DNA of 64,000 nucleotides from Capnocytophaga catalasegens (GCF_026005215.1 NZ_BPMA01000007.1:26699-90698), one strand, 5' to 3'. Positions 8,969 to 20,428 are shown, counted from the stretch's first letter. Numbers and translations: made by a program. Notes: a model not told the origin generated them from the sequence alone.

Positions 8969-9748
8969 TTATTTTAATTCTGATGGAATTTTACAAATAG
9001 GGATAGGAATCATTTTGTGCCGATTTATTTTATTAAGTCGCTGATAAATAGTAAGTACCTCTTTTTTTCTACCTGAATAGTCTTCAGGATTATTGCCTTT
9101 TTCAGTTTCAAGCATAGCCCATTCGAATTCATCATACGTAGCTCCGAGTTGGTCTTCATCACTTCGGTCATCACCAAAAAGCCCATCAGTAGGTTTTGCC
9201 TTGCGAATATCTACTGAAATACCCAAAACTTCTGCAAGTTCATATACTTCACTTTTCATTAAATCAGCAATAGGGCTAATATCAACACCTCCATCGCCGT
9301 ATTTAGTGAAAAACCCTACACCAAAATCCTCAATTTTATTACCTGTTCCCACAACGATAAAGCCTTGTAAACCAGCAAAGTAGTATAAAGTTGTCATTCT
9401 AAGACGAGCTCGTGTATTGGCAAGTGCTAGTTGATTGTCATTGTGCGGAGGTATTTGTTTGGTAAATTGGTCAAAAACAGAAGTTAAATCAATACATAGA
9501 GAACTTACATTTGTGTATTTTTTTTCTAAAAAAGCAATATGATTTTTTGCTCTATCTACTTGATTTTGAGCTTGGTGTATAGGAAGTTCAATACAAAGAG
9601 TAGGCAATGTGGTTTCTGCACAAAGTGTTGATACTACAGCCGAATCGACTCCTCCTGAAATTCCGATAACAAATCCTTTAACGTGGGTTATTTCTGCGTA
9701 ATTTTTCAGCCAAGCGACTATATGATTTTTTACTTTTTCAACCTTCAT
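8969..9748 (-). CDS. nadE: NAD(+) synthetase, ammonia-dependent type
   Basis: This is the final step of NAD synthesis, amidating nicotinic acid adenine dinucleotide. The 259-aa protein contains the PP-loop ISGGVDSA (residues 28-35), the GTGNKIED segment and the GDGGVDISPIADLMKSEVYELA block. It lacks an N-terminal nitrilase domain, so free ammonia is the presumed nitrogen donor. A reverse-strand TACTTTTG at 9775-9782 is a plausible -7 element. The gene is convergent with tsaE. Confidence 0.95.
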   Translation of the reverse strand: MKVEKVKNHIVAWLKNYAEITHVKGFVIGISGGVDSAVVSTLCAETTLPTLCIELPIHQAQNQVDRAKNHIAFLEKKYTNVSSLCIDLTSVFDQFTKQIPPHNDNQLALANTRARLRMTTLYYFAGLQGFIVVGTGNKIEDFGVGFFTKYGDGGVDISPIADLMKSEVYELAEVLGISVDIRKAKPTDGLFGDDRSDEDQLGATYDEFEWAMLETEKGNNPEDYSGRKKEVLTIYQRLNKINRHKMIPIPICKIPSELK

Positions 9749-9859
9749 ATTTTTGTTTTTATTATTTGTGAAGGCAAAAGTAATTATTTTTGTGGAAAAT
9801 GTATTTATTTTTTATCAAATTTTCTTTATAGAAGATAGATTAAAAATTTGTTGTAAAAG

Positions 9860-9893
9860 AAAAAGGCTAATAACTTTTGTCATTAGCCTTTTT
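9860..9893 (-). terminator. Intrinsic terminator of groESL
   Basis: A perfect 12-bp stem (AAAAAGGCTAAT/ATTAGCCTTTTT) with a 10-nt loop lies 26 nt past the groEL stop codon. The A/T flanks would act on either strand. Confidence 0.8.
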
Positions 9894-9919
9894 TATTAAA
9901 GATGTTTTAAATTTGCTTA

Positions 9920-11551
<1,632 letters not shown>

Positions 11552-11617
11552 TTAAAATTATTTTGTGCAGAAATTACTGCGTTAATACATTTTTTAATAT
11601 TTTATGATACTTATGGA

Positions 11618-11893
11618 TTACACGATAGCAAGTACATCACTCTCTCGCATAATCAAATATGTTTTTCCGTCTTCTTTGATTTCAGTTCCAGCATATTTTC
11701 CGTAAAGGACAACATTTCCAACTTTAAGAGTTATAGGATTTTCCTTAGTTCCAGGTCCCACAGCAACAACAGTTCCTTTTTGAGGTTTTTCTTGTGCTGT
11801 ATCGGGAATGATAATACCCGAAGCCGTAGTGGTTTCAGCGGGAGCAGGCTCTATAAGTACTCTATCCGCTAAGGGTTTTAATTGTACGCTCAT
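11618..11893 (-). CDS. groES: Co-chaperonin GroES (10 kDa)
   Basis: This 91-aa co-chaperonin has the characteristic [15 protein letters not shown] start, the mobile loop ([19 protein letters not shown]) and the roof-forming KYAGTEIK. It caps the GroEL ring. It is the first gene of the groESL operon, with a palindrome (11964-11976) about 70 nt upstream that may be regulatory. Confidence 0.98.
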   Translation of the reverse strand: MSVQLKPLADRVLIEPAPAETTTASGIIIPDTAQEKPQKGTVVAVGPGTKENPITLKVGNVVLYGKYAGTEIKEDGKTYLIMRESDVLAIV

Positions 11894-11963
11894 ATTTCTT
11901 ATTTTTTTTAAATTAAATTATACGAATCTTCATTAGCATAAAGTATGCCATTAAGCAAAATAT

Positions 11964-11976
11964 TGACAATTTGTCA
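11964..11976. promoter_or_regulatory. Palindrome TGACAA-T-TTGTCA upstream of groES
   Basis: Two perfect 6-bp inverted arms separated by 1 nt lie between groES and the rnpB 3' end. On the groES strand it is followed by TTTTGC and then ATACTTTATGC, which could be -33 and -7 elements. It could be a heat-shock operator; no CIRCE sequence is present. The function is inferred. Confidence 0.4.
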
Positions 11977-11999
11977 GTTTTGTTTTGTTTTTGTCATAA

Positions 12000-12306
12000 A
12001 AAGGAGCAAATCATAAGCCGGATTCTGTTCCTTATTTTTAATTATAAAGGTGCTTATCATTTATCTTGATTTGCAATTACTTGCAAACTCTAACCGCCTA
12101 CCCTCCGACATTGAGCGAGCCACTCTTATGCGCCGGTTTACATAGCGTTGCACCACATAGAGTTTACCTGATTTCACTACAACCGTATTGTACTTGCTTT
12201 CTGTTGCACTTGTCCTCGTCTTGCGACGGACGGGAATTACCCGCTATGTTGCTCTTTGGTGTCCAGACTTTCCTCTATAAAATAGCGATAAGCTGATTTG
12301 CTCCGA
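12000..12306 (-). ncRNA. rnpB: RNase P RNA (rnpB), bacterial type A-like
   Basis: The catalytic RNA that matures tRNA 5' ends. On the reverse strand the conserved core is clear: GAGGAAAGTC(TGGAC) near the 5' end, the GGGTAATTCCCG-type region, GGCTCGCTC, AGGGTAGGCGGTTAGAG, and the 3' signature ACAGAATCCGGCTTATG. The ends pair as P1: GGAGCAAATCA (12294-12304) with TGATTTGCTCC (12003-12013), followed by a T-run. A perfect TATCTTTG promoter element precedes it. An open frame of 76 codons on the plus strand is only the antisense of this RNA. Confidence 0.95.
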
Positions 12307-12309
12307 GGG

Positions 12310-12317
12310 CAAAGATA
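12310..12317 (-). promoter_or_regulatory. -7 promoter element of rnpB
   Basis: The reverse strand reads TATCTTTG, followed by CCCTCGGAGC where the RNA 5' end is expected. The 4-6 nt spacing matches the Bacteroidota sigma-ABfr start-site geometry. Confidence 0.75.
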
Positions 12318-12422
12318 TAAAAAAATTATCTTTTAAAATGAAAAATTTTTATAAACTTATGTGTATATCAATAAAAATTTGTATTGTTGTAGACAAAATA
12401 TGTTTTTCAAAACCAACTAGAT

Positions 12423-13589
12423 GTGTTAAAATTAGTTAAAAATTTACTTTTTCGTATTGCCGTAGCTATTATATTAGGAATTGTTATTGGGATATATTGT
12501 CCAGAATGGATAAATCGTATATTATTAACATTCAATAAGTTATTCGGTAGTTTCTTAGGGTTTTCAATTCCGCTTATTATTTTAGGACTTGTAATGCCTG
12601 CTATTTCGGAATTAGGCAAAAGTGCAGGCAAGCTTCTCTTTATTACTATTGTTATTGCTTATGGTTCTATACTCTTTTCAGGATTTTCAACTTACTTCAT
12701 TACCAATGAAGTATTTCCTTCGCTTCTTTTAGGAGAAAATTTAGGTTCAGTAGGCAATATTTCAAAGGAATTGAAACCCTATTTCACGATTGAAATACAA
12801 CCAATACTTGGAGTAATGAGTGCTTTGGTTTTGGCTTTTATGATTGGAATAGAACTTTCTTTTAAAAAAAAATTCTACTTTGGGCGAAGTTATTATAGAT
12901 TTTCGAGAAATTATTGTTTTAGTTATTGAAAAAATTCTTATCCCACTTTTACCATTATACATTTTAAGTATTTTTGCTGAAATTGCTTTCAATGGGCAAG
13001 TGTCTTCGGTTCTTTCTGTTTTTATCAAAATAATAGGAATTATTTTTGTTTTGCACATTGCTTTACTGATTTTTCAATATCTGATAGCGGGGTTTATTTC
13101 CAGAAAAAATCCGTTTAAAGCTATGGCAACAATGTTTCCTGCGTATGTTACGGCATTGGGTACACAATCATCATCAGCTACTATTCCGATAACATTGCAA
13201 CAAACCTTAAATAATGGAGTTTCGGTGCGTATTGCAGGGTTTGTAATTCCTTTATGTGCAACGATACATCTGTCTGGGAGTACGATGAAAATTACCGCTT
13301 GCGCTTTAGCTCTGATGATTCTTAATCAAACTCCGTATGATTTTGAACTTTTTGCAGGATTTATAATGATGCTTGGAGTGATAATGGTAGCACAGTGCCA
13401 GGGGTTCCAGGAGGAGCTATTATGGTAGCGCTTGGGCTTTTGCAAACGATGCTTGACTTCGATGCCCAACAACAAGGTCTGATGATTGCCCTTTATATAG
13501 CAATGGATAGTTTCGGAACAGCTTGCAATGTGATGGGAGATGGAGCTATTGCGATGATTATTGACCGAATAGCAAAAGATGAAGGATAA
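12423..13589 (+). pseudogene. SDF (dicarboxylate/amino acid:cation symporter) family transporter, two frameshifts
   Basis: Three consecutive frames together encode one DAACS/SDF sodium-coupled symporter of about 388 aa. The first holds N-terminal helices (IPLIILGLVMPAISELGKSAG), the second the FPAYVTALGTQSSSATIPI and PLCATIHLSGST motifs, and the third PGVPGGAIMVALGLL and MGDGAIAMII. The first break is in an A9 run around 12864-12872, where one A too many shifts the frame. The second is near 13390, where one base appears lost, restoring the original frame. The predicted start is a GTG. It is either a real pseudogene or a sequence error; each piece is otherwise well conserved. Substrate is probably a dicarboxylate or acidic/neutral amino acid. 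Confidence 0.85.
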
Positions 13590-13631
13590 AAGTTTTTCAG
13601 AAAACGTCTACTGATAGATGATTATAAAAAA

Positions 13632-14447
13632 TTATCCTAATACAACATCAAGCGTCATCATTATAAGGAAACCTCCTAAAAAACCAAGTGTGGAAATATC
13701 CGTATCTTTGTTTTGTTGAGACTCAGGGATTACTTCTTCAACAACAACATAAATCATTGCACCAGCAGCAAAAGCCAAGGCATAAGGTAATATAGGCGTA
13801 AAAAATACTACGGCGAAAGCACCTAAAACACCAGCTATGGGTTCTACTACGGCTGATAATTGTCCGTAAAAGAAGCTTTTGGAACGGCTAAGTCCCAATC
13901 GTCTTAAAGGCATAGAAACAGCGATTCCTTCTGGAAAATTTTGCAAACCTATTCCTATAGCAAGCGTTACAGCTCCTGCTATTGATGCCTCTGGAACACC
14001 CGCAGCAACACCTCCAAACAGAACTCCTACGGCTAATCCTTCTGGAATATTGTGCAATGTAATAGCCAAAATAAGCAAAGTTGTTTTTTGCCAACGGGAG
14101 CTAATTCCCTCAACTTGCTTAAAATTGGCATGAAAGTGAGGTAATACTTTATCTAAGAATAATAAAAATAAAGCACCTAATAAGAACCCCGTCACCGCAG
14201 GGATAATTTTCACGAATCCTTCACCATCACTCATATTTATAGCAGGAATAAGTAAACTCCAAATACTTGCAGCAACCATCACACCTCCTGTAAAACCGAG
14301 CATTCCGTCCATTATATTTTTGTTCGGATTTACAAAAAAGAATACAAGTGCTGCACCTAAAGCAGTTACTCCCCAAGTAAAAAGTGTGGCGTATAAAGCC
14401 GCCAAAATAGGGTTTGTTTGTTCTAAATAATTAATAATCAGTTCCAT
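13632..14447 (-). CDS. ZIP family divalent metal transporter
   Basis: This 271-aa inner-membrane protein has about eight hydrophobic helices and the two paired metal-site motifs of the ZIP family: HNIPEGLAVG in TM4 and LQNFPEGIAVS in TM5. TM5 carries Asn-Phe-Pro-Glu in place of the usual His-Asn-Phe. The likely role is zinc (possibly iron or manganese) uptake, most like the GufA/ZupT branch. It is convergent with the broken symporter, with 42 nt between them. Confidence 0.88.
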   Translation of the reverse strand: MELIINYLEQTNPILAALYATLFTWGVTALGAALVFFFVNPNKNIMDGMLGFTGGVMVAASIWSLLIPAINMSDGEGFVKIIPAVTGFLLGALFLLFLDKVLPHFHANFKQVEGISSRWQKTTLLILAITLHNIPEGLAVGVLFGGVAAGVPEASIAGAVTLAIGIGLQNFPEGIAVSMPLRRLGLSRSKSFFYGQLSAVVEPIAGVLGAFAVVFFTPILPYALAFAAGAMIYVVVEEVIPESQQNKDTDISTLGFLGGFLIMMTLDVVLG

Positions 14448-14515
14448 TTATTTTATTGTTTTTCAGAATAAAAAATAAGAAGTATTGTTTTAGACGAAGA
14501 TTTTATGTTAAAAAA

Positions 14516-15412
14516 TTATTCTTGACGAGTGTATTGAGCAAAAATATCTTCCAAATCTTGATGTTTATGATTGATTTGCAATATTTTCAGGCTGTTTTGA
14601 GTAGCAAAATCGAAAACTACCGAACGCATATCGACATTTGTATCAAAAGTAAGTGTATAAAAAAACTCATAATTATTGACTACTGCTTTTATATTAGGAA
14701 TTGTTCTCAAAATCTGTTCTTCTACTCGATAATCGAATAAAACTTCAATCGTTTGTTCTTTGTTTTGCAGTTCTGCCATAGGTTTATCTAATACGATATT
14801 TCCTTTGTGAAGTATAATTACTCTATCACACATTGCTTGAATTTCTTGCATAATGTGTGATGAGAGCAAAATAGTTTTTTCCTTACCTAAGTTCTTGATT
14901 ATCTGTCGTATTTCGAGTATTTGATTGGGATCAAGTCCTGTGGTAGGTTCATCTAAAATAAGAATATCAGGATTGTGTAATAGGGCAGAAGCTAATCCAA
15001 CCCGTTGACGATAGCCTTTGGAGAGTTGGCTTATTTTTTTATGTGATTCTGCAACAAGTTTGGTCAGTTCGATTACCTGTTGTATGCGTTCTTTTTTTAC
15101 TTTGTAAATATCAGCTGAAAATTGCAAATATTCGCGTACATACATCTCTAAATACAATGGATTGTGTTCAGGCAAATAACCAATATGTCTTTGAGCTTCA
15201 ATGAGTTGTTTTTCTATGTCAAAATCAAGAATTTGTATTGCCCCATCAGTTGGAAATAACGCACCAGTAAGCATTTTCATTGTGGTTGTTTTTCCTGCGC
15301 CATTAGGTCCTAAAAAACCAGTTACTTCACCTTTTTTCAAAGAAAAAGAAATGGAATTAACAGCAGTTTGCTGCCCATATACTTTTGTTAGATTGGTTAC
15401 CTTGATTGACAT
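14516..15412 (-). CDS. gldA: Gliding-motility ABC transporter ATP-binding protein GldA
   Basis: This is the 298-aa ATPase of an ABC exporter. It has Walker A GPNGAGKTT (35-43), signature LSKGYRQR, Walker B ILILDEP, and a C-terminal extension of about 80 residues. The sequence IGYLPEHNPLY and overall length match GldA, which with GldF/GldG is needed for gliding in Flavobacterium. gldF and gldG are not in the window, so this copy is orphaned, as gldA often is. Related NosF-type ATPases are the alternative call. Confidence 0.8.
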   Translation of the reverse strand: MSIKVTNLTKVYGQQTAVNSISFSLKKGEVTGFLGPNGAGKTTTMKMLTGALFPTDGAIQILDFDIEKQLIEAQRHIGYLPEHNPLYLEMYVREYLQFSADIYKVKKERIQQVIELTKLVAESHKKISQLSKGYRQRVGLASALLHNPDILILDEPTTGLDPNQILEIRQIIKNLGKEKTILLSSHIMQEIQAMCDRVIILHKGNIVLDKPMAELQNKEQTIEVLFDYRVEEQILRTIPNIKAVVNNYEFFYTLTFDTNVDMRSVVFDFATQNSLKILQINHKHQDLEDIFAQYTRQE

Positions 15413-15443
15413 GTTATAAAATCAAAGAGTTAGTATCAATATA

Positions 15444-17015
15444 TTATAAAATAAAATCAGTACTGATAAAATTGGAAGCACCTCTTTGTAGCAAATCTTC
15501 TAAAATAGCATTGTTTGATGCATTATCTTTTGAAGCTACAAAAGTACGTATTGAGAATGAACGCAACGCATCATGCACACTAAGGGTTCCCACAGCAGAG
15601 TCTTTTCTTCCTGTAAAAGGGAATACATCAGGACCTCGTTGGCATTGGCTATTGAGGTTCACTCGACAAACAAGATTAACCAAATTGTCAATCAGAGGAG
15701 ATAATTCATATACATCTTTACCAAAAAGACTAACTTGTTGTCCGTAGTTAGAGCGCGCCATCTCGTCAATAATTTCGTCAATATTTGCAAAAGTTTTGAC
15801 AGGTACCACAGGACCAAATTGTTCTTCTTTATACACCCGCATTTGCTCAGTAATAGGGCTTAGTACAGCGGGGAATATAAAGTTTTCAGTACGTTCACCT
15901 CCTTTTTGATTTTGTATTTTTGCTCCTTTTAATAGTGCGTCGTCTATCAATGCTTGTATATAATTGGGTTTTTCAACTTCGGGAAGAGGTGTTAGTTTTA
16001 CATCTTTTTCCCACGGATTGCCAAATTTTAATTCATCTACTTTTTGGGAGAATTTTTGTAGAAAAGTATCTTTGATAGATTCGTGTACGTAAATAATTTT
16101 CAGTGCTGTACATCGTTGTCCATTGAATGACAAACTTCCGCTGATACATTCGTTAATGGTTAGTTCCATATCGGCATTGGGCAAAATAATTGCTGGATTT
16201 TTGGCTTCTAAGCCCAGTACTAACCGTAAACGATTTTTGTTGGGGTGAGCATCTTGTAGAGCGATTGCTGATTTGCTATTTCCGATGAGTGCCAATACAT
16301 CAATACGACCTGTTGCCATGATAGGAGAGGCTATTTCGCGACCACGCCCAAAAATCACATTGATAACACCTTTTGGAAAACAATCTCGAAAGGCTTCCAA
16401 AAGAGGTGCCATTAACAATACTCCGTATTTGGCAGGTTTATAAATGGCTGTATTACCCATAATAAGAGCTGGAATAAGAAGCGCAAAAGCCTCATTCAGA
16501 GGGTAATTGTAAGGACCTAAACAAAGTACTACGCCCAAAGGTCCGCGACGTATATGGGCATATACACCATCACGCTTGATAAACTTAGCTGAATCGTGGT
16601 CAAGTTTTTTATATTCTTCTATCGTATCTTGTATGTATTCGATAGTTCGGTCAAATTCTTTGTAAGAATCGGGCAGACTTTTACCAATTTCCCACATCAT
16701 CAGTTTTACGACTTCTTCACGCTTGGTTTGCATCTGTTTTAAGAATTTTTCCAAAGATAAAATGCGGTCTTTTACCTTCATAGTAGCCCATACTCCTTTT
16801 CCTTTATTATAGGCATTGCAAGCGGCTTCGAGAGCTTCGAGAGCTTCTTCTTTGCCCAAATGAGGAACCGTTCCAACTAAGGTAGGTTGATATTCTTTCG
16901 TTGATGAAATGGTTGAATATACATTGTCATATGCACCTTTCCACTCTCTGAGTTCGCCATTGACCAAATAGGTAGTTTGATGCAAAGGTTCTATTTGAAA
17001 TTCTTTTGGAATCAT
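15444..17015 (-). CDS. gapN: NADP-dependent (non-phosphorylating) glyceraldehyde-3-phosphate dehydrogenase
   Basis: This aldehyde dehydrogenase family protein (523 aa) has the catalytic Cys302 in [10 protein letters not shown] and Glu270 in [10 protein letters not shown], plus the cofactor-site GPYNYPLNE. The [12 protein letters not shown] and GQRCTALK forms are typical of GapN, which oxidises glyceraldehyde-3-phosphate straight to 3-phosphoglycerate, yielding NADPH and bypassing ATP formation. It could be another ALDH subclass, but the close match of the active-site context supports GapN. It is in the same orientation as gldA, 31 nt upstream of it. Confidence 0.82.
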   Translation of the reverse strand: MIPKEFQIEPLHQTTYLVNGELREWKGAYDNVYSTISSTKEYQPTLVGTVPHLGKEEALEALEAACNAYNKGKGVWATMKVKDRILSLEKFLKQMQTKREEVVKLMMWEIGKSLPDSYKEFDRTIEYIQDTIEEYKKLDHDSAKFIKRDGVYAHIRRGPLGVVLCLGPYNYPLNEAFALLIPALIMGNTAIYKPAKYGVLLMAPLLEAFRDCFPKGVINVIFGRGREIASPIMATGRIDVLALIGNSKSAIALQDAHPNKNRLRLVLGLEAKNPAIILPNADMELTINECISGSLSFNGQRCTALKIIYVHESIKDTFLQKFSQKVDELKFGNPWEKDVKLTPLPEVEKPNYIQALIDDALLKGAKIQNQKGGERTENFIFPAVLSPITEQMRVYKEEQFGPVVPVKTFANIDEIIDEMARSNYGQQVSLFGKDVYELSPLIDNLVNLVCRVNLNSQCQRGPDVFPFTGRKDSAVGTLSVHDALRSFSIRTFVASKDNASNNAILEDLLQRGASNFISTDFIL

Positions 17016-17081
17016 TGTTTTTCGGTTATTTATGTTTTAAATATTTATTCTAAAAATTGAATTTTTCTTTGAATATTATCA

Positions 17082-17264
17082 CTATACGCGTCCTTTAAGC
17101 GAATCAAAAACCCAAGCAATAGCCCAGAATCCTAATCCAGTAACACCAAAACCCCAACCAGCAACGTCTTTATAACGAAACACACCCAAGGCAATAAGTG
17201 CCAAACCAAATACGATCATTATTAAAGTGGCATATCCTAATACGGTATTTTTATTCATACTCAT
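17082..17264 (-). CDS. Small membrane protein, CAL67264 family
   Basis: This 60-aa protein has two hydrophobic helices (about residues 8-28 and 35-53) ending FDSLKGRV. It resembles the small flavobacterial inner-membrane family named CAL67264, whose function is unknown. The start could be Met1 (17264) or Met3 (17258). It is separated from feoB by 75 nt and probably transcribed alone. Confidence 0.7.
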   Translation of the reverse strand: MSMNKNTVLGYATLIMIVFGLALIALGVFRYKDVAGWGFGVTGLGFWAIAWVFDSLKGRV

Positions 17265-17339
17265 AATCTTTTTTGATTTATTTCACAGGACAAAGATACA
17301 TAAGTTTTTTTAATTGATACATAATATACTGAATATATC

Positions 17340-19466
17340 TTATTTAAGCCATTGATATGTTATTAGTGCAAGTATATAAGCAAAACCAGTCATTGTTACC
17401 CACTGAATAATAGGATATTTCCAACTGTTAGTTTCTTTTTTAACAATAGCAAGCGTACTAAGACATTGCATAGCAAAAGCATAAAAAATAAGTATTGAAA
17501 TACCCGTAGCAAGTGAATATACAGGAGTTCCGTTGGGGCGTAGTTCAGCTTTCATACGAGAGATTATTCCTCGTTGTGCTTGTTCATTATCCAAATTGAC
17601 ATTTTCGCCAAGCGAATAAATAGTGGCCATTGTACTTACAAAGACCTCACGTGCTGCAAATGACCACAAAACTCCAATGCTGATTTTCCAATCGTATCCT
17701 ATGGGAGCAAAAATAGGCTCTACAATTTTTCCAATATTTCCTAAAAGAGAATTTTCAGTTTTATAAGCAACTAAGTAATTCTCTTTTTCTTGGTCTGACC
17801 AATTATTTTTTTCAGCCATTTTTTCAGAATGAGTTTCGGCATTTTTGTAAGCATCACTATATCCGTGAGTTTCCAAAAACCAAATAATTACAGTCATTGC
17901 CAAGATTATTTTCCCTGCTCCGAAAACGAACGCTTTGGTTTTTTCATAAATCATTACAGCAACATTTCTGGCAAGAGGTACTTTATAATTGGGCATTTCA
18001 ACAATAAAATGATACTTAAAGGTGTTTTTTGATCGGAGGGTTTTGTTTAAAATCCAAGCAGAAAAAATTGCCATAGCAACCCCTGCTACGTATAACAAGA
18101 ATAGGGTCAAACCTTTGTATCCGAAAAATAAAAATTGCCCATCGGGGATAACAAGAGCTATAATAATAAGATATACAGGTAATCGCGCCGAACACGTAAC
18201 AAAAGGTGTTACCAAAATAGCAATAAGGCGTTCTTTCCAATTCTCAATATTACGTGTTGCCATAACTGCTGGGATAGCACAAGCTACCCCTGAAATAAGT
18301 GGAATAACACTTTTGCCACTAAGCCCAAAAGGGCGCATGATTCTGTCCATAAGAAAAACCACTCGGCTCATATACCCACTTTCTTCCAAGATAGAAATAA
18401 ATAAGAATAAAAATGCAATTTGTGGAACAAAAACAACAATTCCGCCTATTCCTGCAACAACTCCATTGACAAGCAAATCGCTAACGGGTCCTTGTGGGAG
18501 AATCGTATTGAGCCAATTACCCAAGTTAGCGAAGCCTTCTTCAATCCAGTCCATTGGGTATTGGCTGACATTGTAAATTACTTGAAAAATAGCCAATAAT
18601 ATTAGTACAAAAATAACATATCCCCAAACCTTGTGTAGCAATATACGGTCAAGGCGCGCACGTAGCCCAGTAGCAGCATTTATGTCTATCACTTGTGTTT
18701 GTTTAAGAGCCGTATTGATTACTTGATAGCGGAGAATGGTTTCGCGTTGTTGTAGGCGTTTAAGTTCGCTTTCTGTTTTTACAAAACTTTCATCTTGGAG
18801 AATTTTTTTTCGGATAGAACTTACTGGGTCATAATTTTGAGTAATAATGAGCCAGAGTTTGTATAAATTTTCTTGCGGGAATTTGGCTCTGAGTTGTTCA
18901 AAATATTTTGTATCAATTTGTTTGATATCAATGCAGGGAGTCAGGGGTAAATTATGATAATCTATTAGTAATGATTTTAATTGGTCAATTCCTGTTTTTT
19001 GTCGTGTACTGAGTAAAACAATTTTTGTATGAAGTAATGATTCTAAAACAGGTACATTCATTGAAATGCCTTGTTTCTGCATTCGATCAGCCATATTTAA
19101 TACCAAGATTGTTGGTATTTGTAAATCTTTGATTTGTGTAAAAAGGAGTAAATTTTGTTTAAGATTTTCTACATCAGCAACCACTACCACTATGTCAGGG
19201 TAATCTATATTTTCTTTGTCGAGCAAGTTTTCAACAGCAATTTTCTCATCAAGTGAACTCGGATTGAGACTATATGTGCCAGGAAGATCATAAATACGGG
19301 CTTTGTGAGTTTGTGAGAGTTTACAAAAACCTATTTTTTTATCAACAGTAATACCTGGATAATTTCCCACTCGCTGGTTAAGTCCTGTGAGTAGATTAAA
19401 AATAGATGTTTTTCCTGTATTAGGATTGCCCAAAAGAGCGACTTTTATTTCGTTATGATGTTGCAT
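17340..19466 (-). CDS. feoB: Ferrous iron transport protein B
   Basis: This is a 708-aa inner-membrane Fe(II) permease with an N-terminal G-protein domain: GNPNTGKT (13-20), switch NYPGITVDKK, G3 DLPGTYSL, and G4 NMAD. Two Gate-type membrane domains follow; SGVACAIPAVMATRNIENWKERL is a hallmark. The gene overlaps feoA by 14 nt. No feoC is present. It is intact. Confidence 0.96.
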   Translation of the reverse strand: MQHHNEIKVALLGNPNTGKTSIFNLLTGLNQRVGNYPGITVDKKIGFCKLSQTHKARIYDLPGTYSLNPSSLDEKIAVENLLDKENIDYPDIVVVVADVENLKQNLLLFTQIKDLQIPTILVLNMADRMQKQGISMNVPVLESLLHTKIVLLSTRQKTGIDQLKSLLIDYHNLPLTPCIDIKQIDTKYFEQLRAKFPQENLYKLWLIITQNYDPVSSIRKKILQDESFVKTESELKRLQQRETILRYQVINTALKQTQVIDINAATGLRARLDRILLHKVWGYVIFVLILLAIFQVIYNVSQYPMDWIEEGFANLGNWLNTILPQGPVSDLLVNGVVAGIGGIVVFVPQIAFLFLFISILEESGYMSRVVFLMDRIMRPFGLSGKSVIPLISGVACAIPAVMATRNIENWKERLIAILVTPFVTCSARLPVYLIIIALVIPDGQFLFFGYKGLTLFLLYVAGVAMAIFSAWILNKTLRSKNTFKYHFIVEMPNYKVPLARNVAVMIYEKTKAFVFGAGKIILAMTVIIWFLETHGYSDAYKNAETHSEKMAEKNNWSDQEKENYLVAYKTENSLLGNIGKIVEPIFAPIGYDWKISIGVLWSFAAREVFVSTMATIYSLGENVNLDNEQAQRGIISRMKAELRPNGTPVYSLATGISILIFYAFAMQCLSTLAIVKKETNSWKYPIIQWVTMTGFAYILALITYQWLK

Positions 19467-19692
19467 TTGTGTCCAATTTTTCTACGTATATGTATCGTGC
19501 CATTTCTTTTCTTATGGAAAGATAGCTAGTGTCTATTTTGATATAAATAGGGTCGCCCAAAGGAGCAATTTCAAGTACTTCAATCGTATTTTCAGGGACG
19601 CACCCCAATTCGAAAAGTTTCATAGGGAGTAAACTCTCATCAACCTGAGTAATGATAGCTTTTTCTCCTTTTTTCAAATCAGTTAAAATCAT
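19453..19692 (-). CDS. feoA: Ferrous iron transport protein A
   Basis: A 79-aa SH3-like protein with the FeoA pattern (L-x-L-K-GEKAII, LFELGCVPENTIEVLEIAPLGDPI). It supports FeoB function. A reverse-strand TATATTTG at 19718-19725 is the probable -7 element of the feoAB operon. It is divergent from the Cys-rich HYC_CC_PP gene. No Fur site could be assigned by eye. Confidence 0.93.
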   Translation of the reverse strand: MILTDLKKGEKAIITQVDESLLPMKLFELGCVPENTIEVLEIAPLGDPIYIKIDTSYLSIRKEMARYIYVEKLDTNATS

Positions 19693-19717
19693 TTTTATTT
19701 AGACTTTTTAAAACCTG

Positions 19718-19725
19718 CAAATATA
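19718..19725 (-). promoter_or_regulatory. -7 promoter element of feoAB
   Basis: The reverse strand reads TATATTTG, a perfect TAnnTTTG, 26 nt before the feoA start codon. Confidence 0.65.
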
Positions 19726-19774
19726 CTATTTTTTCATAATAAAATAAAAAATTTGTTTTATTTAATTTTTTTTA

Positions 19775-19782
19775 TATCTTTG
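19775..19782 (+). promoter_or_regulatory. -7 promoter element giving a near-leaderless mRNA
   Basis: TATCTTTG ends only 6 nt before the ATG at 19789. By the usual spacing, transcription would start at or within a base or two of the start codon. It also rules out the upstream in-frame start at 19753. Confidence 0.7.
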
Positions 19783-19788
19783 CCCTCA

Positions 19789-20250
19789 ATGAAACGCTTA
19801 TCTATTATACATCAAGTTTCGGCAATTTTGTTGTCGTTATTGATACTGACCTCGTCAGTAGGTGTTTCTATTGATTTACATTTCTGTGAAAATCAGCTTA
19901 ATAGCATTTCGTTTTCTTCAAAAAGTGAAGTGGATAATTGCGAAATGAACCAAGCATCTTCGAAGAAATGTTGTCAAGCGAGTAATACTTCTACTCAAAT
20001 TACACTTACTAAACATTCTGATTGTTGTGCAACGACAACTATATCATCTCAAAGTATTCCCAATGCTTTGGTTGAGGTTTCGTATGATGTAAAAAAAGTA
20101 GAAAAATCTTACCAAACAATTATCAAAAAAACATCTTATTTTCAACAAAATAAGATTGTTATTACTCGAAAAGAAGTTTCATTCCTCAATTATTCTTCTA
20201 TGTTGCTTACCAAGGATATTGTTATTCTTGCTGAGCAATTTCTTTGTTAA
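19789..20250 (+). CDS. Cys-rich HYC_CC_PP family protein
   Basis: This 153-aa protein begins with a hydrophobic signal/anchor (residues 8-28). It then has DLHFCENQL and a run of cysteines (NCEMN, KKCCQA, SDCCATT), the pattern of the HYC_CC_PP family of Bacteroidota. These proteins often precede TonB receptors implicated in copper or other metal uptake, as here (20463). The cysteines suggest metal binding, but this is inference. ATG 19789 is fixed by the adjacent promoter element. Confidence 0.72.
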   Translation: MKRLSIIHQVSAILLSLLILTSSVGVSIDLHFCENQLNSISFSSKSEVDNCEMNQASSKKCCQASNTSTQITLTKHSDCCATTTISSQSIPNALVEVSYDVKKVEKSYQTIIKKTSYFQQNKIVITRKEVSFLNYSSMLLTKDIVILAEQFLC

Positions 20251-20428
20251 AGCAATATCGGACGATTATTTTTGTAATTGTCAATGATTTTATTGTTCAA
20301 ATGAATATTGTTTGTAATTAACAAGCAACTCAAAAATCATAATTTATAAAAAATGAGTTGCAAAAGTTACGTATATTTATTTTGATAAATCCTATTTATT
20401 TAAAAATCAAGTTATTAACAAAGAAATA

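Noticed and set aside
12066..12296. Plus-strand open frame of 76 codons with many Cys and Ser
   Set aside because: It is the antisense of the RNase P RNA gene, whose conserved core and P1 pairing are clear on the minus strand.
18022..18576. 184-codon open frame on the plus strand
   Set aside because: It is antisense to the intact feoB membrane domain and shows no features of its own.
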